From Bradyrhizobium sp. (GTDB taxonomy: Bacteria > Pseudomonadota > Alphaproteobacteria > Rhizobiales > Xanthobacteraceae): 64,000 bases of DNA. Position 1 is the stretch's first letter. Every line of letters begins with the position of its first letter. Positions 51,914 to 61,521 of the stretch are shown one piece after another. The stretch lies in assembly GCF_016213215.1 (NCBI RefSeq), contig NZ_JACRAW010000002.1:42814-106813 (forward strand), written 5' to 3'. A program made the translations under genes and the position numbers. The notes under the pieces were generated by a model. It saw only the letters and a program-made list of their open reading frames with translations. It was not told where the DNA came from and did not search any database.

Positions 51914-52180
51914 TCAGTGCGCCTCAGGTTCTTGCGGCGATGCAACGAAGGCGAGTCCGATCCGGTTCTTCTGGATCCACACGACCCTGCAGTCACGAAC
52001 CGACGAATCCCTAGCCATAATCAGTCGAAACCGCGGCGGAATAAATGCCGGGTTCTCGACGTCAATGGCGGCGCCCGCGACGGACATGTTCGTGACCGTG
52101 CAGCTCATCACGGAACCGCCCGACGACACATATGCCGGTTCGTCGATTTGAATTCGTTGGTGTTTTCGCTTTTCTTCCAT
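51914..52180 (-). CDS. PilZ domain protein
   Basis: An 88-residue single-domain protein. EKRKHQRIQIDEPAYV holds the RxxxR-type cyclic-di-GMP motif and NMSVAGAAIDV the (D/N)xSxxG motif. Probably a c-di-GMP receptor acting on motility or surface polymers. ATG 52180 gives the exact domain start; the upstream frame is dropped. Confidence 0.88.
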   Translation of the reverse strand: MEEKRKHQRIQIDEPAYVSSGGSVMSCTVTNMSVAGAAIDVENPAFIPPRFRLIMARDSSVRDCRVVWIQKNRIGLAFVASPQEPEAH

Positions 52181-52515
52181 CAACTTGAGCCCAAAAATAC
52201 CCCGCCTTGCGAGCGGCAAAAAACCTGAGCGAAATGGCGCCGTCCTCGACTTCGGCACCCCTGCCGAGGCACTCATCGCCGACAGCGTACCGAGAGTTCC
52301 CGATAAGGCCCTCAGTCAGCCATGACTCAGGCGTGAATCGGCCAGCGTTTCTTCAACTTTGCGTGACGAATAAGAGAAGCCGCGCCGCTGCGGCAGGATA
52401 GCCGGGCGCCGCGCCTTCCACCTACCCCAGGGCATGGCTGCCTGGCTATTCGCGGCGCGGCAATGGAGCGATGTCAACGAGCAGATCCTTGGTCTAGCAA
52501 TGCCACTCGCGTTTG

Positions 52516-53331
52516 CTAATCCAGCCCCCGCTCGTGGCTGAGGCGCACCATTTGCTGGATGAAGATTTGCTTCTGCTTGTCGTCAAGGGTCGCATAAAGC
52601 GGCTCGGCGGCATCGGCGACGCTGCGCTGGTCGGCGGCCCGATCGACCAAGAACTGGGCCTCATTGCGCATCTGCTCAACGATGTCGTCCGGCGGATCAC
52701 GCTTTGCACGCGCGACGCGCAGGTTCAGGCGTTCGGCACCGTTGTGACCAAGATAGTGCATCGCGCTGCTGAAGTTGTACCAGTGCTTCTCCTGTTCTGG
52801 CGTCAGATTCAATTCCGTCTTGATGCGTTCGATATAGGCGTCGCTATTGGCGACGATCTGCTCGGCTGTGAGTTGCGGTTCGCCTTCCTGGGTGAGTACC
52901 GTCAGCTGCTTGGCTGGCGGCTGGCCGGCCTTGGCAGCCGTCGGACCGTGGCCCTTGGAATTGGCGCCCGTCGGGCCGGTGCTCTTGGAATTGGCGCTCT
53001 TGGCATTCCCTTTGGCATTATCCGACTTGGGATCTGCCTTGGCATCTGTCTTGGAGGAGCCCTGCGGTTTGTTCCCGCTCGGCGCGGCCGGTTTATTGTC
53101 GACGACACCGAGCACGCCAGTCACGGCGCCGACGACGCCACCGATCGCGCCGCCGAGTACCCCGCCGACGGGTCCTGCGGCCTTATTGCCTGCTGCGGCT
53201 CCCTCCTGAACGCCCTTAACCAGGCCTTGCGCGTCCGCCGCTGCGGTCACGCCCAACAACAGCACGACAACTGACCCGAGCGCGATGCACCATCGCAGAA
53301 GCGCGCGCACTGAACGCGTCAGGCTCATCAT
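52516..53331 (-). CDS. LTXXQ-motif (Spy/CpxP-like) periplasmic protein
   Basis: A 271-residue exported protein. GGAG six bases before ATG 53331 decides the start. Signal peptide (RALLRWCIALGSVVVLLLGVTAAADA) is followed by a Gly/Ala-rich hydrophobic segment (VGGVLGGAIGGVVGAVTGVL), a Lys/Ser/Gly linker, and a helical C-terminal domain with LNLTPEQEKHWYNF and AEPLYATLDDKQKQIFIQQM, the LTxxQ repeats of the Spy/CpxP chaperone family. Likely an envelope-stress protein. Confidence 0.85.
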   Translation of the reverse strand: MMSLTRSVRALLRWCIALGSVVVLLLGVTAAADAQGLVKGVQEGAAAGNKAAGPVGGVLGGAIGGVVGAVTGVLGVVDNKPAAPSGNKPQGSSKTDAKADPKSDNAKGNAKSANSKSTGPTGANSKGHGPTAAKAGQPPAKQLTVLTQEGEPQLTAEQIVANSDAYIERIKTELNLTPEQEKHWYNFSSAMHYLGHNGAERLNLRVARAKRDPPDDIVEQMRNEAQFLVDRAADQRSVADAAEPLYATLDDKQKQIFIQQMVRLSHERGLD

Positions 53332-53767
53332 TCTAATCTCCATCGTCTGATCTATTCGCTTGGACTTCCGGGGAGAGACGGCAGGTGCTGCCGAGTCGGA
53401 ATCTTAACGTTTTGGTTTAGTGCAATCCACCGGTGCCCTCGTTCAAGGAAAGTCTTGCCGCGAAAGCGGGTTATGCAGCGTTGACGCGAACTGCGGCGTA
53501 ATTGCGCACCCCGCTTCATCGTTGGGGGAATACCTCCTGGGTGCAGCGCAACAACCTCAGCATGCTGAAAATGATAGCGCGCACATCCCCGCCGTCCTGG
53601 GCTCAACGTTAGTTCAAGAACTATCGCTACGGGATTTCTCGACAGGTGCGAACAATTCTGATTTGATCGCGCTACCAAATCTCCTCGCCTCGCGCGCGCT
53701 GCTCAGCGCGGGGAAAGAAGGAGCGCAAGAAAAACGAGAACAAAAATCAGATTAGCGAGGGAACGAC
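53332..53767. promoter_or_regulatory. regulatory region upstream of ABC importer operon
   Basis: About 435 bp with no believable gene. It lies between divergent genes and must hold the importer promoter. GCGAGGGAACGAC directly precedes the binding-protein ATG. I see no named operator. Confidence 0.4.
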
Positions 53768-55108
53768 ATGTCACGCAGAAAACTGTCTCGACGACAATTT
53801 GTTGCTGCCACCGCGATGTCTTCGGCTGCGCTCATCACCGCGCCGTATGTGCGGGGCGCTTATGCCGCCGGCAAACTGTCGATCGGCTTCTGGGACCATT
53901 GGGTGCCCGGGGCCAACAAGGCCTCCACCGAACTGGTCAACGAGTGGGCCGCCAAGGAGAAGGTAGAGGTTACGATCGATTACATTCCGAGCCAGGGCAA
54001 CAAGTTGCTGCTGACAACACAAGCTGAAGCCCAGGCGAAATCGGGACACGATATTCTCGCGATGTCGACCTGGTTGCCGCACGCGCACGCTGAGCAACTC
54101 GAACCCGTAAACGATGTCGTCGAAGCGGTCATCAAGCAAAGCGGCGACGTCAACGGCACCGTCAGATATCTGGGCCAGGCGGGAGGAAAATGGCTGGCTG
54201 TTCCTGCCTGCGTCGGCAGCCAAATCAAGGGCCCCTGCTCCCGCATCGACCTGATGAAGAAGCACGCCAACATCGACGTCCAGGCGATGTATCCGGCAGG
54301 CCAGGCGCCAAAAGCCGACGCATGGACAACGGACGCGTTCCTGAAGGCGGCCGAAGCTTGCCAGAAAGGCGGGGTTCCCTTCGGCATCGGTCTTGGTGAG
54401 ACCAGCGACTCCGTCGATACCGTGGGCGCCTTCTTCCTGGCCTTCGGGGCGGAGGTCGTCGATGCCAAGGGCAACGTCGTCGTGAAGAACGACAACGTGC
54501 GGCAGGTCCTCGAATTCTACAAGAAACTGATGGCATTCCTGCCGCCGGATGCGCCGGCATGGGATGACTCCTCCAACAACAAATGGCTGGTTTCAGGCCG
54601 TGGCGCCTTGATCATGAATCCGCCGAGCGCCTGGGCCGTAGCCAAACGGGATGCGCCGCAGGTTGCCGAGCAATGCTGGACCCACGGCTTCCCGGTCGGT
54701 CCAAAGGGACGGTTCGCGCCATTCCTTCCCTACTACTGGAGCATCTGGAAGTTTGCCCAGAACAAGGAGGCCGCCAAGAGCCTTCTGCTGCGACTCTCGC
54801 AGCCGGATGCCATTGAGAAAATGGTCACTGCCAGCGGCGGCTACGACCTGCCGGCGTTCGAGAAGCTGACCACGCTCAAGACATGGGCAGAGGAAGGCCC
54901 GCCGAAGGGTACGCTGTACCACTACCCCAACCCGCACAAGCATCAGGTGCTGTCGATCTCCGCATCGCCTGCGCCGCCAAAGGTTGCCCAGCAGATCTAC
55001 ACGCAGGCCACCTTGACCAAGATGTGCGTGCGTTTCTACCAGGGCGAGCCCATGGAGAAGACACTGGCCTGGGCCGAGGGTGAACTCGAAGGCTTCATGC
55101 GGAGCTGA
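53768..55108 (+). CDS. ABC transporter substrate-binding protein (sugar type)
   Basis: A 446-residue periplasmic binding protein exported by Tat (SRRQFVAATAMSSAALITAP). The fold is that of family 1 carbohydrate binding proteins (LSIGFWDHWVPGANKASTEL; GHDILAMSTWLPHAHAEQLEPV). It leads an operon with two permeases and an ATPase. The substrate is not evident: the downstream 2-hydroxyacid dehydrogenase and amidase hint at something other than a simple sugar. Confidence 0.9.
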   Translation: MSRRKLSRRQFVAATAMSSAALITAPYVRGAYAAGKLSIGFWDHWVPGANKASTELVNEWAAKEKVEVTIDYIPSQGNKLLLTTQAEAQAKSGHDILAMSTWLPHAHAEQLEPVNDVVEAVIKQSGDVNGTVRYLGQAGGKWLAVPACVGSQIKGPCSRIDLMKKHANIDVQAMYPAGQAPKADAWTTDAFLKAAEACQKGGVPFGIGLGETSDSVDTVGAFFLAFGAEVVDAKGNVVVKNDNVRQVLEFYKKLMAFLPPDAPAWDDSSNNKWLVSGRGALIMNPPSAWAVAKRDAPQVAEQCWTHGFPVGPKGRFAPFLPYYWSIWKFAQNKEAAKSLLLRLSQPDAIEKMVTASGGYDLPAFEKLTTLKTWAEEGPPKGTLYHYPNPHKHQVLSISASPAPPKVAQQIYTQATLTKMCVRFYQGEPMEKTLAWAEGELEGFMRS

Positions 55109-55225
55109 GGATCCCCGCCGCCGCGGCCTGTCCGAGTGCAAGCCGCGGCGGCATGCACCCGCTTTCATGTCCACGAGATCGAGCAGTCGGCGACGCCGAC
55201 TTCTCGACATCAGGGAAGGCGCATC

Positions 55226-56164
55226 ATGGTCGACGTCGCATTTCCGCCAAACCGAGTTGCCGGTGCCGGAGGCACACGCAAGCGCTCCAGCTTGCGGACC
55301 GCGCTGAAGCGAAAATCGACTACCGCGTTCCTGATGACGCTGCCCTTGATCCTCCTGATCGTAATTCTGGTGATCTATCCGGCGTTCTTTTCGCTGCACC
55401 TGGCAACGCTGAACAAGTCGATGCAGCGATTTGTCGGCCTGGGCAATTTCGAATTCCTGTTCAAGCGTGACACTTTCTGGCTGGTGGTGAAGCAGTCGTG
55501 CATCTTCGCCCTCACGGCGGTCTTTTTCAAAGCGCTTATCGGGTTCATCGTGGCCCATTTCGTTCACAACATTCCGGCAAAGGGCCAGCGCAAATGGCGC
55601 GGCATGTTGCTGGTGCCCTGGGTGATCCCGCCTGCGATGAGCACCTTGGCCTGGCTGTGGCTGTTCGATCCTTCGTACAGCGCCTTCAACTACACGCTGT
55701 CGTTTTTCGGAGTCGGTCCAATCCCATGGACCGGCGACGCCGCGTGGGCGCGCTTCTCGGTCATTCTTGTCAACATCTGGGTCGGCGCGCCGTTCTTCAT
55801 GATCATGTATCTGGCGGCGCTGAAATCGGTGCCGGACCAACTCTATGAGGCCGCCGCCATCGACGGCGCCAACTGGTGGCAACGCATCTGGTACGTGACG
55901 CTGCCGATGATGCGCAACATCATCGCGATTACGACGCTGTTCTCTCTGATCGTCACGTTTGCAAACTTCGATATCGTGCGCATTCTCACGGCCGGCGGGC
56001 CGCTGGACCACACGCACATCTTCGCAACATGGGCGTTTCGTGTCGGCATCGAAGGCAGCGATGTTCCATTGGGCGCCAGTGTCTCACTCTTCATGTTGCC
56101 GATCCTTGCCATCGCAGCGATCTTCATCCTGCGGGACATCAACAAGCGCGGGAACGAAGCCTGA
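55226..56164 (+). CDS. ABC transporter permease 1
   Basis: A 312-residue MalF/UgpA-type inner-membrane permease with six helices. The coupling motif is EAAAIDGANWWQRIWYVTLP (EAA loop). ATG 55226 follows GGGAAGG; the frame upstream is leader. The stop overlaps the next ATG by one base (TGATG). Confidence 0.93.
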   Translation: MVDVAFPPNRVAGAGGTRKRSSLRTALKRKSTTAFLMTLPLILLIVILVIYPAFFSLHLATLNKSMQRFVGLGNFEFLFKRDTFWLVVKQSCIFALTAVFFKALIGFIVAHFVHNIPAKGQRKWRGMLLVPWVIPPAMSTLAWLWLFDPSYSAFNYTLSFFGVGPIPWTGDAAWARFSVILVNIWVGAPFFMIMYLAALKSVPDQLYEAAAIDGANWWQRIWYVTLPMMRNIIAITTLFSLIVTFANFDIVRILTAGGPLDHTHIFATWAFRVGIEGSDVPLGASVSLFMLPILAIAAIFILRDINKRGNEA

Positions 56165-57075
56165 TGAGCACCGCAACGATCGACAAGGCCGCGCCGACCC
56201 GCAAGGTCAAGTACGGCAGCATGAGCCGCGACCGCACGTGGGCGCTGAGATGGTCGTATTTCTTTCTGGCGCTCTTCGCGATGTTTTCGTTGCTGCCGCC
56301 GCTCTACATGCTGATTACGTCGCTCAAGAGCAGCGCGGAGATTTCGGCCGCGACCAACCCATGGTGGGTATTTCATCCAACGCTCTCGAACTACATCGAG
56401 ATTCTAACGTCGAACCAGTTCCTGCGGTTCTTCTGGAACTCGGCGATGGTCTCGATCTTCGTCGTGACAATCACCATGCTCATCAGCGTACCGGCAGCTT
56501 TTGCCCTGGCGCGGATGCGGTTCTGGGGTTCGGCGACGCTCGCAACCGGGGTTTTTCTGACCTACCTAATCCCCGAGACGCTGCTGTTCCTGCCGCTGTT
56601 CAAGATGTTTGCGGCATTCGGCGAGTTCACCGGAATTCCGCTGATCAACAGATGGTACGTGTTGCTGATCGTCTATCCGACGCTCACGGTGCCGTTTTGC
56701 ACCTGGATCATGATCGGTTACTTCGCATCGATCCCGAAGGAACTCGATGAAGCCGCCGTCATCGACGGCGCGTCGTGGTTTCAGACGCTGACGCGCATCT
56801 TCATTCCCGTTGCCTTCCCCGGCATCATTGCAGCGACCATCTTTGCCTTCACGGTCTCATGGGCGCAGTTTCTCTATCCGCTGGTGTTCACGACGTCGAT
56901 CGACCAGCTGGTGCTGCCGGTCGGCATCATCACGACGCTGATCAAGGGCGACGTGTTCAATTGGGGACAGATCATGACGGGCGCCCTGCTCGGCGCCGCG
57001 CCGCCGCTCATCATCTACGCTTTCCTGATGGACTATTACATTGCCGGCCTGACCGCCGGCGCGACGAAGGGTTGA
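56164..57075 (+). CDS. ABC transporter permease 2
   Basis: A 303-residue MalG/UgpE-type permease with six helices. [20 protein letters not shown] is its EAA loop, which docks on the ATPase. It starts within the stop codon of permease 1, so translation is coupled. Confidence 0.93.
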   Translation: MSTATIDKAAPTRKVKYGSMSRDRTWALRWSYFFLALFAMFSLLPPLYMLITSLKSSAEISAATNPWWVFHPTLSNYIEILTSNQFLRFFWNSAMVSIFVVTITMLISVPAAFALARMRFWGSATLATGVFLTYLIPETLLFLPLFKMFAAFGEFTGIPLINRWYVLLIVYPTLTVPFCTWIMIGYFASIPKELDEAAVIDGASWFQTLTRIFIPVAFPGIIAATIFAFTVSWAQFLYPLVFTTSIDQLVLPVGIITTLIKGDVFNWGQIMTGALLGAAPPLIIYAFLMDYYIAGLTAGATKG

Positions 57076-57082
57076 AACTCCC

Positions 57083-58183
57083 ATGGCTGACGTTTCGCTG
57101 CGCAAGGTTGTCAAACGGTACGATGAGGTCGAGGCGGTGCGTGGCATCGACCTCGACATCTCCGACCACGAGTTCATCGTGCTGGTCGGCCCGTCGGGCT
57201 GCGGCAAGTCCACCACGTTACGGATGATTGCCGGGCTCGAAGACATTACCGACGGCGATATCACGATCGACGGCGACGTCGTGAACGACGTTCCGCCCAA
57301 GGATCGCGACATCGCGATGGTGTTCCAGAACTACGCGCTCTATCCGCACATGACCGTCGCCGAGAACATGTCGTTCGGACTGCGGCTGAAGCATTATCCC
57401 AAGGCCGAGATCAAGGCGCGGGTGACCGAGGCGGCACGCCTTCTCGACATCACGGATCTGATCGACCGCAAGCCGAAGCAGCTCTCCGGCGGACAGCGCC
57501 AGCGCGTGGCGATGGGTCGCGCGATCGTACGCAACCCGAAGGTCTTTCTGTTCGACGAGCCACTGTCCAATCTGGATGCCAAGCTACGCGTGCAGATGCG
57601 CATCGAGATCAAGAAGGTGCACCAGAAGGTGCGGACCACGACCGTCTACGTCACCCACGACCAGGTCGAGGCGATGACTCTCGCCGACCGCGTGGTGGTG
57701 ATGAACAACGGCCGGATCGAGCAGATCGGCACGCCGAACGAGCTCTACCATCGGCCGGCGACGCGCTTCGTTGCAGGGTTCATCGGTTCGCCCGCGATGA
57801 ATTTCATGCCGTGCCGGCTCGAGGACGCCGGCGGCACCCTCACTATCCGCCTCACCGACCGCATCGCCTTCCCGCTGCCCGGGCCGCGCGCCGCCCGTTA
57901 CACTGCATTGCCGCGGAGCGAGGGGCTGTTGCTTGGCATCCGGCCGGAGCACATCACCGAAAAGCGGCCGCATGCCGAGCCGGGTATCGAGAGTTTCGAT
58001 GCTGTGCTCGATGTAACCGAGCCGATGGGCATGGAGACGCTCGTCTACTTTACGCTGGACGGCATCCAGGTGTGCGGCCGCGTCAATCCCGGTGCCGGAG
58101 CGAAGGACGGCGCGCCGATGCGATTGGCCATAGACCTCAACAACATGCACCTGCTAAACGAGGCGACAGGCGTCGTCCTTTGA
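57083..58183 (+). CDS. ABC transporter ATP-binding protein (UgpC/MsmK type)
   Basis: A 366-residue ATPase. Walker A is [10 protein letters not shown], signature [15 protein letters not shown] and Walker [14 protein letters not shown], with the H-loop [19 protein letters not shown]-terminal MalK-type TOBE/OB domain ([11 protein letters not shown] onward) gives the usual length. It starts 7 bp after permease 2. Confidence 0.95.
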   Translation: MADVSLRKVVKRYDEVEAVRGIDLDISDHEFIVLVGPSGCGKSTTLRMIAGLEDITDGDITIDGDVVNDVPPKDRDIAMVFQNYALYPHMTVAENMSFGLRLKHYPKAEIKARVTEAARLLDITDLIDRKPKQLSGGQRQRVAMGRAIVRNPKVFLFDEPLSNLDAKLRVQMRIEIKKVHQKVRTTTVYVTHDQVEAMTLADRVVVMNNGRIEQIGTPNELYHRPATRFVAGFIGSPAMNFMPCRLEDAGGTLTIRLTDRIAFPLPGPRAARYTALPRSEGLLLGIRPEHITEKRPHAEPGIESFDAVLDVTEPMGMETLVYFTLDGIQVCGRVNPGAGAKDGAPMRLAIDLNNMHLLNEATGVVL

Positions 58184-58216
58184 CGACGGACAAGAAGAAA
58201 CGGGGCAGGCAGGGGA

Positions 58217-59206
58217 ATGGCGACGAACAAGAAGAAGATTCTCGTCACTGAATCATTTTCAAAGGCAGGACGGACGCTTCTCGCGACGCGAGACGACATC
58301 GAGTTTGTCGAATTCCCCAACATGATCTCGGCCAAGGATTTCGAGGCGCTGTTGCGGCAGCATGCCCCGGTCCATGGCGTGGCGCTGGGCGCAACGCGCT
58401 TCGGGGAGCCCGAGTTAGAAGCCTCCGGCGACATGAAGGTCGTCACCCGCATCGGTGTCGGCTTTGATGCGGTCGATATTCCGGCGCTGAGCCGCCGCAA
58501 GGTGCCGTTAATGGTGGCCGGGACCGCCAACTCGCCGTCGGTGGCCGAGTGCGCCCTTTTCATGATGCTGTCGCTGGCCAAGCGGGCCGTGGAAATGCAC
58601 GCCATGGTCAGGAATGGCACCTGGGCCGAGCGGCTCGGCAAGCTGCCGTTCGACCTTTACGGCAAGACGGTGCTGATCGTCGGTTTCGGCCGCATCGGCA
58701 CACGAACGGCCAAGCGGTGCCTTGCCATGGAAATGAACGTGCTGGTCTATGATCCCTACAAGCCAGCGTCGGAAATCAATGCGGCGGGCTGCGAACGGGT
58801 AGCCGATCTCGATGCTGCCCTGCCGCGTGCCGATTTCGTCAGCATTCACTGTCCAAAGACGGCGGAAACGGTCGGCATGTTCAATGCGGCCCGGTTCAGG
58901 CGCATGAAGCCGACCGCCTGCCTGATCAATACCGCGCGCGGCGGCATCGTTGATGAAAGAGCGCTCTATGATGCGCTCGTCTCCGGCCGGCTCGCCGGGG
59001 CCGGCCTTGACGTCTTCGAATTTGAGCCGCCTCCGGCGGGACAGGCCCTCTTCGAACTTCCCAACGTGATCACGGCGCCGCACGTTGCAGGCGTCACGGT
59101 CGAGGCCGTCGACCGCATGAGCGAGCAGACGGCGCGCAATCTCCTGAGCGCGCTGGACGGGGCGCCGATCCGCCAGAACGTCATCAATCAGGACGTGCTA
59201 GGCTGA
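58217..59206 (+). CDS. D-2-hydroxyacid dehydrogenase
   Basis: A 329-residue NAD-dependent dehydrogenase of the phosphoglycerate-dehydrogenase superfamily. VLIVGFGRIGTRTAKRC is the Rossmann loop. Catalytic Arg lies in LINTARGGIVDE, Glu in DVFEFEPP and His in TAPHVAGVT. It follows the importer by 34 bp, so it probably acts on the imported compound or its product. Specific substrate unknown. Confidence 0.92.
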   Translation: MATNKKKILVTESFSKAGRTLLATRDDIEFVEFPNMISAKDFEALLRQHAPVHGVALGATRFGEPELEASGDMKVVTRIGVGFDAVDIPALSRRKVPLMVAGTANSPSVAECALFMMLSLAKRAVEMHAMVRNGTWAERLGKLPFDLYGKTVLIVGFGRIGTRTAKRCLAMEMNVLVYDPYKPASEINAAGCERVADLDAALPRADFVSIHCPKTAETVGMFNAARFRRMKPTACLINTARGGIVDERALYDALVSGRLAGAGLDVFEFEPPPAGQALFELPNVITAPHVAGVTVEAVDRMSEQTARNLLSALDGAPIRQNVINQDVLG

Positions 59207-59289
59207 GTTGAATGCGCTTCCGCCGGAAGCGCACGCATGAGCGCCGGCGCTCAACGTCGGTGGAAATTCCACACAGGCATTCCAGCACC

Positions 59290-60714
59290 ATGGGTTTCAA
59301 GGAATTCGGCAGCTATGACGCGGTCGCCCTCGCCGAACTTGTCCGCAAGAAAGAGGTCAGCGCGAAGGATCTGCTGGACGAGGCGATCGCCCGTACCGAG
59401 AAGGTCAATCCGCAGCTCAACGCGGTGGTGATCAAGCATTACGACTACGCCGAACGGCAGATCGCCAAGGGCTTGCCGGCAGGCCCGTTCACCGGCGTGC
59501 CCTTCCTGATCAAGGATCTCGAGCTTCTGGAAGGCACCTGCACGACCTTCGGCGCAAGCGCCTTCCGGACCGATATTGCCGATCATAGCGGCACCCAGGC
59601 CCAGCGCTTCGTCAACGCCGGCCTGACGATCTTCGGCAAGACCGCGAGCCCAGAATTCGGTCTGGTGCCGACAACGGAATCGCGGCTGTTCGGCCCCACG
59701 CACAATCCGTGGAATCTGGCGCATTCGTCCGGCGGCTCGTCGGGCGGCGCGGCCGCGGTGGTCGCTGCCCGCGTGCTGCCGGTTGCGCATGCGACCGACG
59801 GCGGCGGGTCGATCCGGATCCCCGCCTCTGCCTGCGGGGTGTTCGGCATGAAGCCGACGCGGGCGCGCAACCCGGTGGGGCCCGACCGCGGCCAGGGTTG
59901 GGCAGGCCTCACCTGCGGACATGTGGTAAGCATCAGCGTGCGGGACAGCGCAGCGATGATGGATGCGATCTGCGGCCCCGAGCTGTCGAGCCCGTATGTT
60001 GCACCGCCGCCGAAGCGGCCCTTCGCCGAGGAGGTCGGGCGCGATCCGGGACGCCTGCGCATCGCCTTTACCGACAGGTCGCCCTATGGCGACGCCATCG
60101 ACCCGGAAGTCGCGGAGGCGGTTCGCGACGTGGCGCGGATGCTGGAAGGACTGGGCCACAAGGTCGAGGCGCGCGCCCCTGTGCTGCCCGCCGATCCGTC
60201 CATCGCGATGTCGACGATCGTCGCTAGCCATACCAGCCTGAACCTGCGCCTCGCCGAGCAGCGCTTCGGGCGTGCCCTGACGGGAGATGATTTCGAAGCC
60301 CTGACGCTCGCCAGCGCCTTTATCGCGAAGGCACTCACGGCAACGGACTATGTCGCCGCCGAGCTCGACGCGTTCCGGATTTCGCGGGCACTGTCGGAGT
60401 TTCTCGCGAGCTGCGACGTCTTTCTGTCGCCTACGTTGTGCCTTCAGCCTGTGCGGCTGGGCGAGATCAATACGATGTCGCAGGACCTGTCGCAGATCGG
60501 CCCGACGCTCCGCCGCTACATGCCGGGTACGGCGATGTTCAACATGTCCGGTCAACCGGCCATGTCGGTGCCCCTGGCCTGGAGCAAGGCCGGCCTTCCC
60601 CTCGGCATGATGTTCGCCGCACGCCTTGGCGATGAGGCGACCTTGTTTCGGCTGGCGGCGCAACTCGAGCAGGCCCGTCCTTGGAAAGACAAGAAGCCGC
60701 CGGTTTGTGCCTAG
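59290..60714 (+). CDS. amidase signature family hydrolase
   Basis: A 474-residue amidase with the Ser-cisSer-Lys triad: Lys in PFLIKDLELLEG and serines in HSSGGSSGGAAAVVA. DGGGSIRIPASACGVFGMKP completes the oxyanion region. ATG 59290 is chosen over 59212, whose extra Arg-rich residues are not family-like. Last gene of the importer operon, so it may open an amide in the imported compound or in a pathway intermediate. Confidence 0.92.
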   Translation: MGFKEFGSYDAVALAELVRKKEVSAKDLLDEAIARTEKVNPQLNAVVIKHYDYAERQIAKGLPAGPFTGVPFLIKDLELLEGTCTTFGASAFRTDIADHSGTQAQRFVNAGLTIFGKTASPEFGLVPTTESRLFGPTHNPWNLAHSSGGSSGGAAAVVAARVLPVAHATDGGGSIRIPASACGVFGMKPTRARNPVGPDRGQGWAGLTCGHVVSISVRDSAAMMDAICGPELSSPYVAPPPKRPFAEEVGRDPGRLRIAFTDRSPYGDAIDPEVAEAVRDVARMLEGLGHKVEARAPVLPADPSIAMSTIVASHTSLNLRLAEQRFGRALTGDDFEALTLASAFIAKALTATDYVAAELDAFRISRALSEFLASCDVFLSPTLCLQPVRLGEINTMSQDLSQIGPTLRRYMPGTAMFNMSGQPAMSVPLAWSKAGLPLGMMFAARLGDEATLFRLAAQLEQARPWKDKKPPVCA

Positions 60715-60825
60715 GAACCTGCGCCAAAGGGCCCAAACTCAGCCTTAATCAACAGCAAGGTAAGTAGTTGCGCCGCGCCGGCAGCGGGACTTTTGTGCCG
60801 GACGCGTGCCGCCGGAGGATGGACC

Positions 60826-61245
60826 TTGTCTGCTATCGACGCGACCAAAAACGCGCTGGCGACGATCGCCAGCATTCTCGAGCCCGGATCCCATCGCGAG
60901 CCGGAGCACCCGGTGACGGATCAGCAGCCGGCGGCGAACGAGCCACCGCTGGTGCCCGAGCCGGCCGATGCCGACGGCTACACCAAGTTCGGCCCCGGGC
61001 CGATGGCTGCGATCCGTTTCAAGTGGACGGTGCAACGCGGCGAAGACGGTGAGTACTATGTCCACGAGACCATCGGCGAGCATTCCGCGCCGGTCGTCAG
61101 CGGCCCCATGACCGGCGAGGCAGCGGTCCGATTTGTTGACGATCGCGAAAGCGAAGCGCGCCAGCGCTTCGAGGCGCTCAGAACCGAGATCGCCGGCCGT
61201 GCTGCGGTCGCCGAGCTGATGCGCAACGATAGGGGCGATGTCTAG
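60826..61245 (+). CDS. small conserved hypothetical protein (TTG start)
   Basis: A 139-residue cytosolic protein. I take TTG 60826 because GGAGG sits seven bases upstream; GTG 60913, also behind GGAG, is the alternative. The conserved part is DADGYTKFGPGPMAAIRFKW...YYVHETIGEHSAPVVSGPMT, then a helical end with DRESEARQRFEAL. I believe this family is widespread in Bradyrhizobium. Function unknown. A terminator follows at 61301. Confidence 0.65.
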   Translation: MSAIDATKNALATIASILEPGSHREPEHPVTDQQPAANEPPLVPEPADADGYTKFGPGPMAAIRFKWTVQRGEDGEYYVHETIGEHSAPVVSGPMTGEAAVRFVDDRESEARQRFEALRTEIAGRAAVAELMRNDRGDV

Positions 61246-61300
61246 CCGTCGCGCCTGTCCGATCGATCTTTCACATGCTCACACTCATTTGCGAGCGCAG

Positions 61301-61335
61301 CCCACGGCTCTTCAGGAGCGGTGGGTTTGTTTTTT
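61301..61335 (+). terminator. intrinsic terminator
   Basis: CCCACGGCTC / GAGCGGTGGG (one mismatch) around a 5-base loop, followed by TTTGTTTTTT. It ends the transcript of the preceding small gene. Confidence 0.8.
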
Positions 61336-61448
61336 CCGGAACAAATGTTCATGCCTAGAGCCTTCCTGCCCGTTTCCCTATTACCAACCTAGGCTATGCC
61401 GGCCGCGTTGAACCCAGACCCGCTGGCTCACGACTTATACCGTTGAAA

Positions 61449-61462
61449 GTGATCTGGATCAC
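61449..61462. promoter_or_regulatory. CRP/FNR-type palindrome
   Basis: GTGATCTGGATCAC, a perfect 14-bp dyad. It has the outer bases of a CRP half-site and the inner bases of an FNR site. With its centre about 41 bp from a predicted start near 61497 and GATAAG at the -10 position, it fits a class II activator site for the DUF2147 gene. Confidence 0.6.
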
Positions 61463-61521
61463 GTTGCGTAAAGGCCCCGAAGGATAAGTTCCCGTGGGGA
61501 CCACCTGCTCAGGAGACAGAG

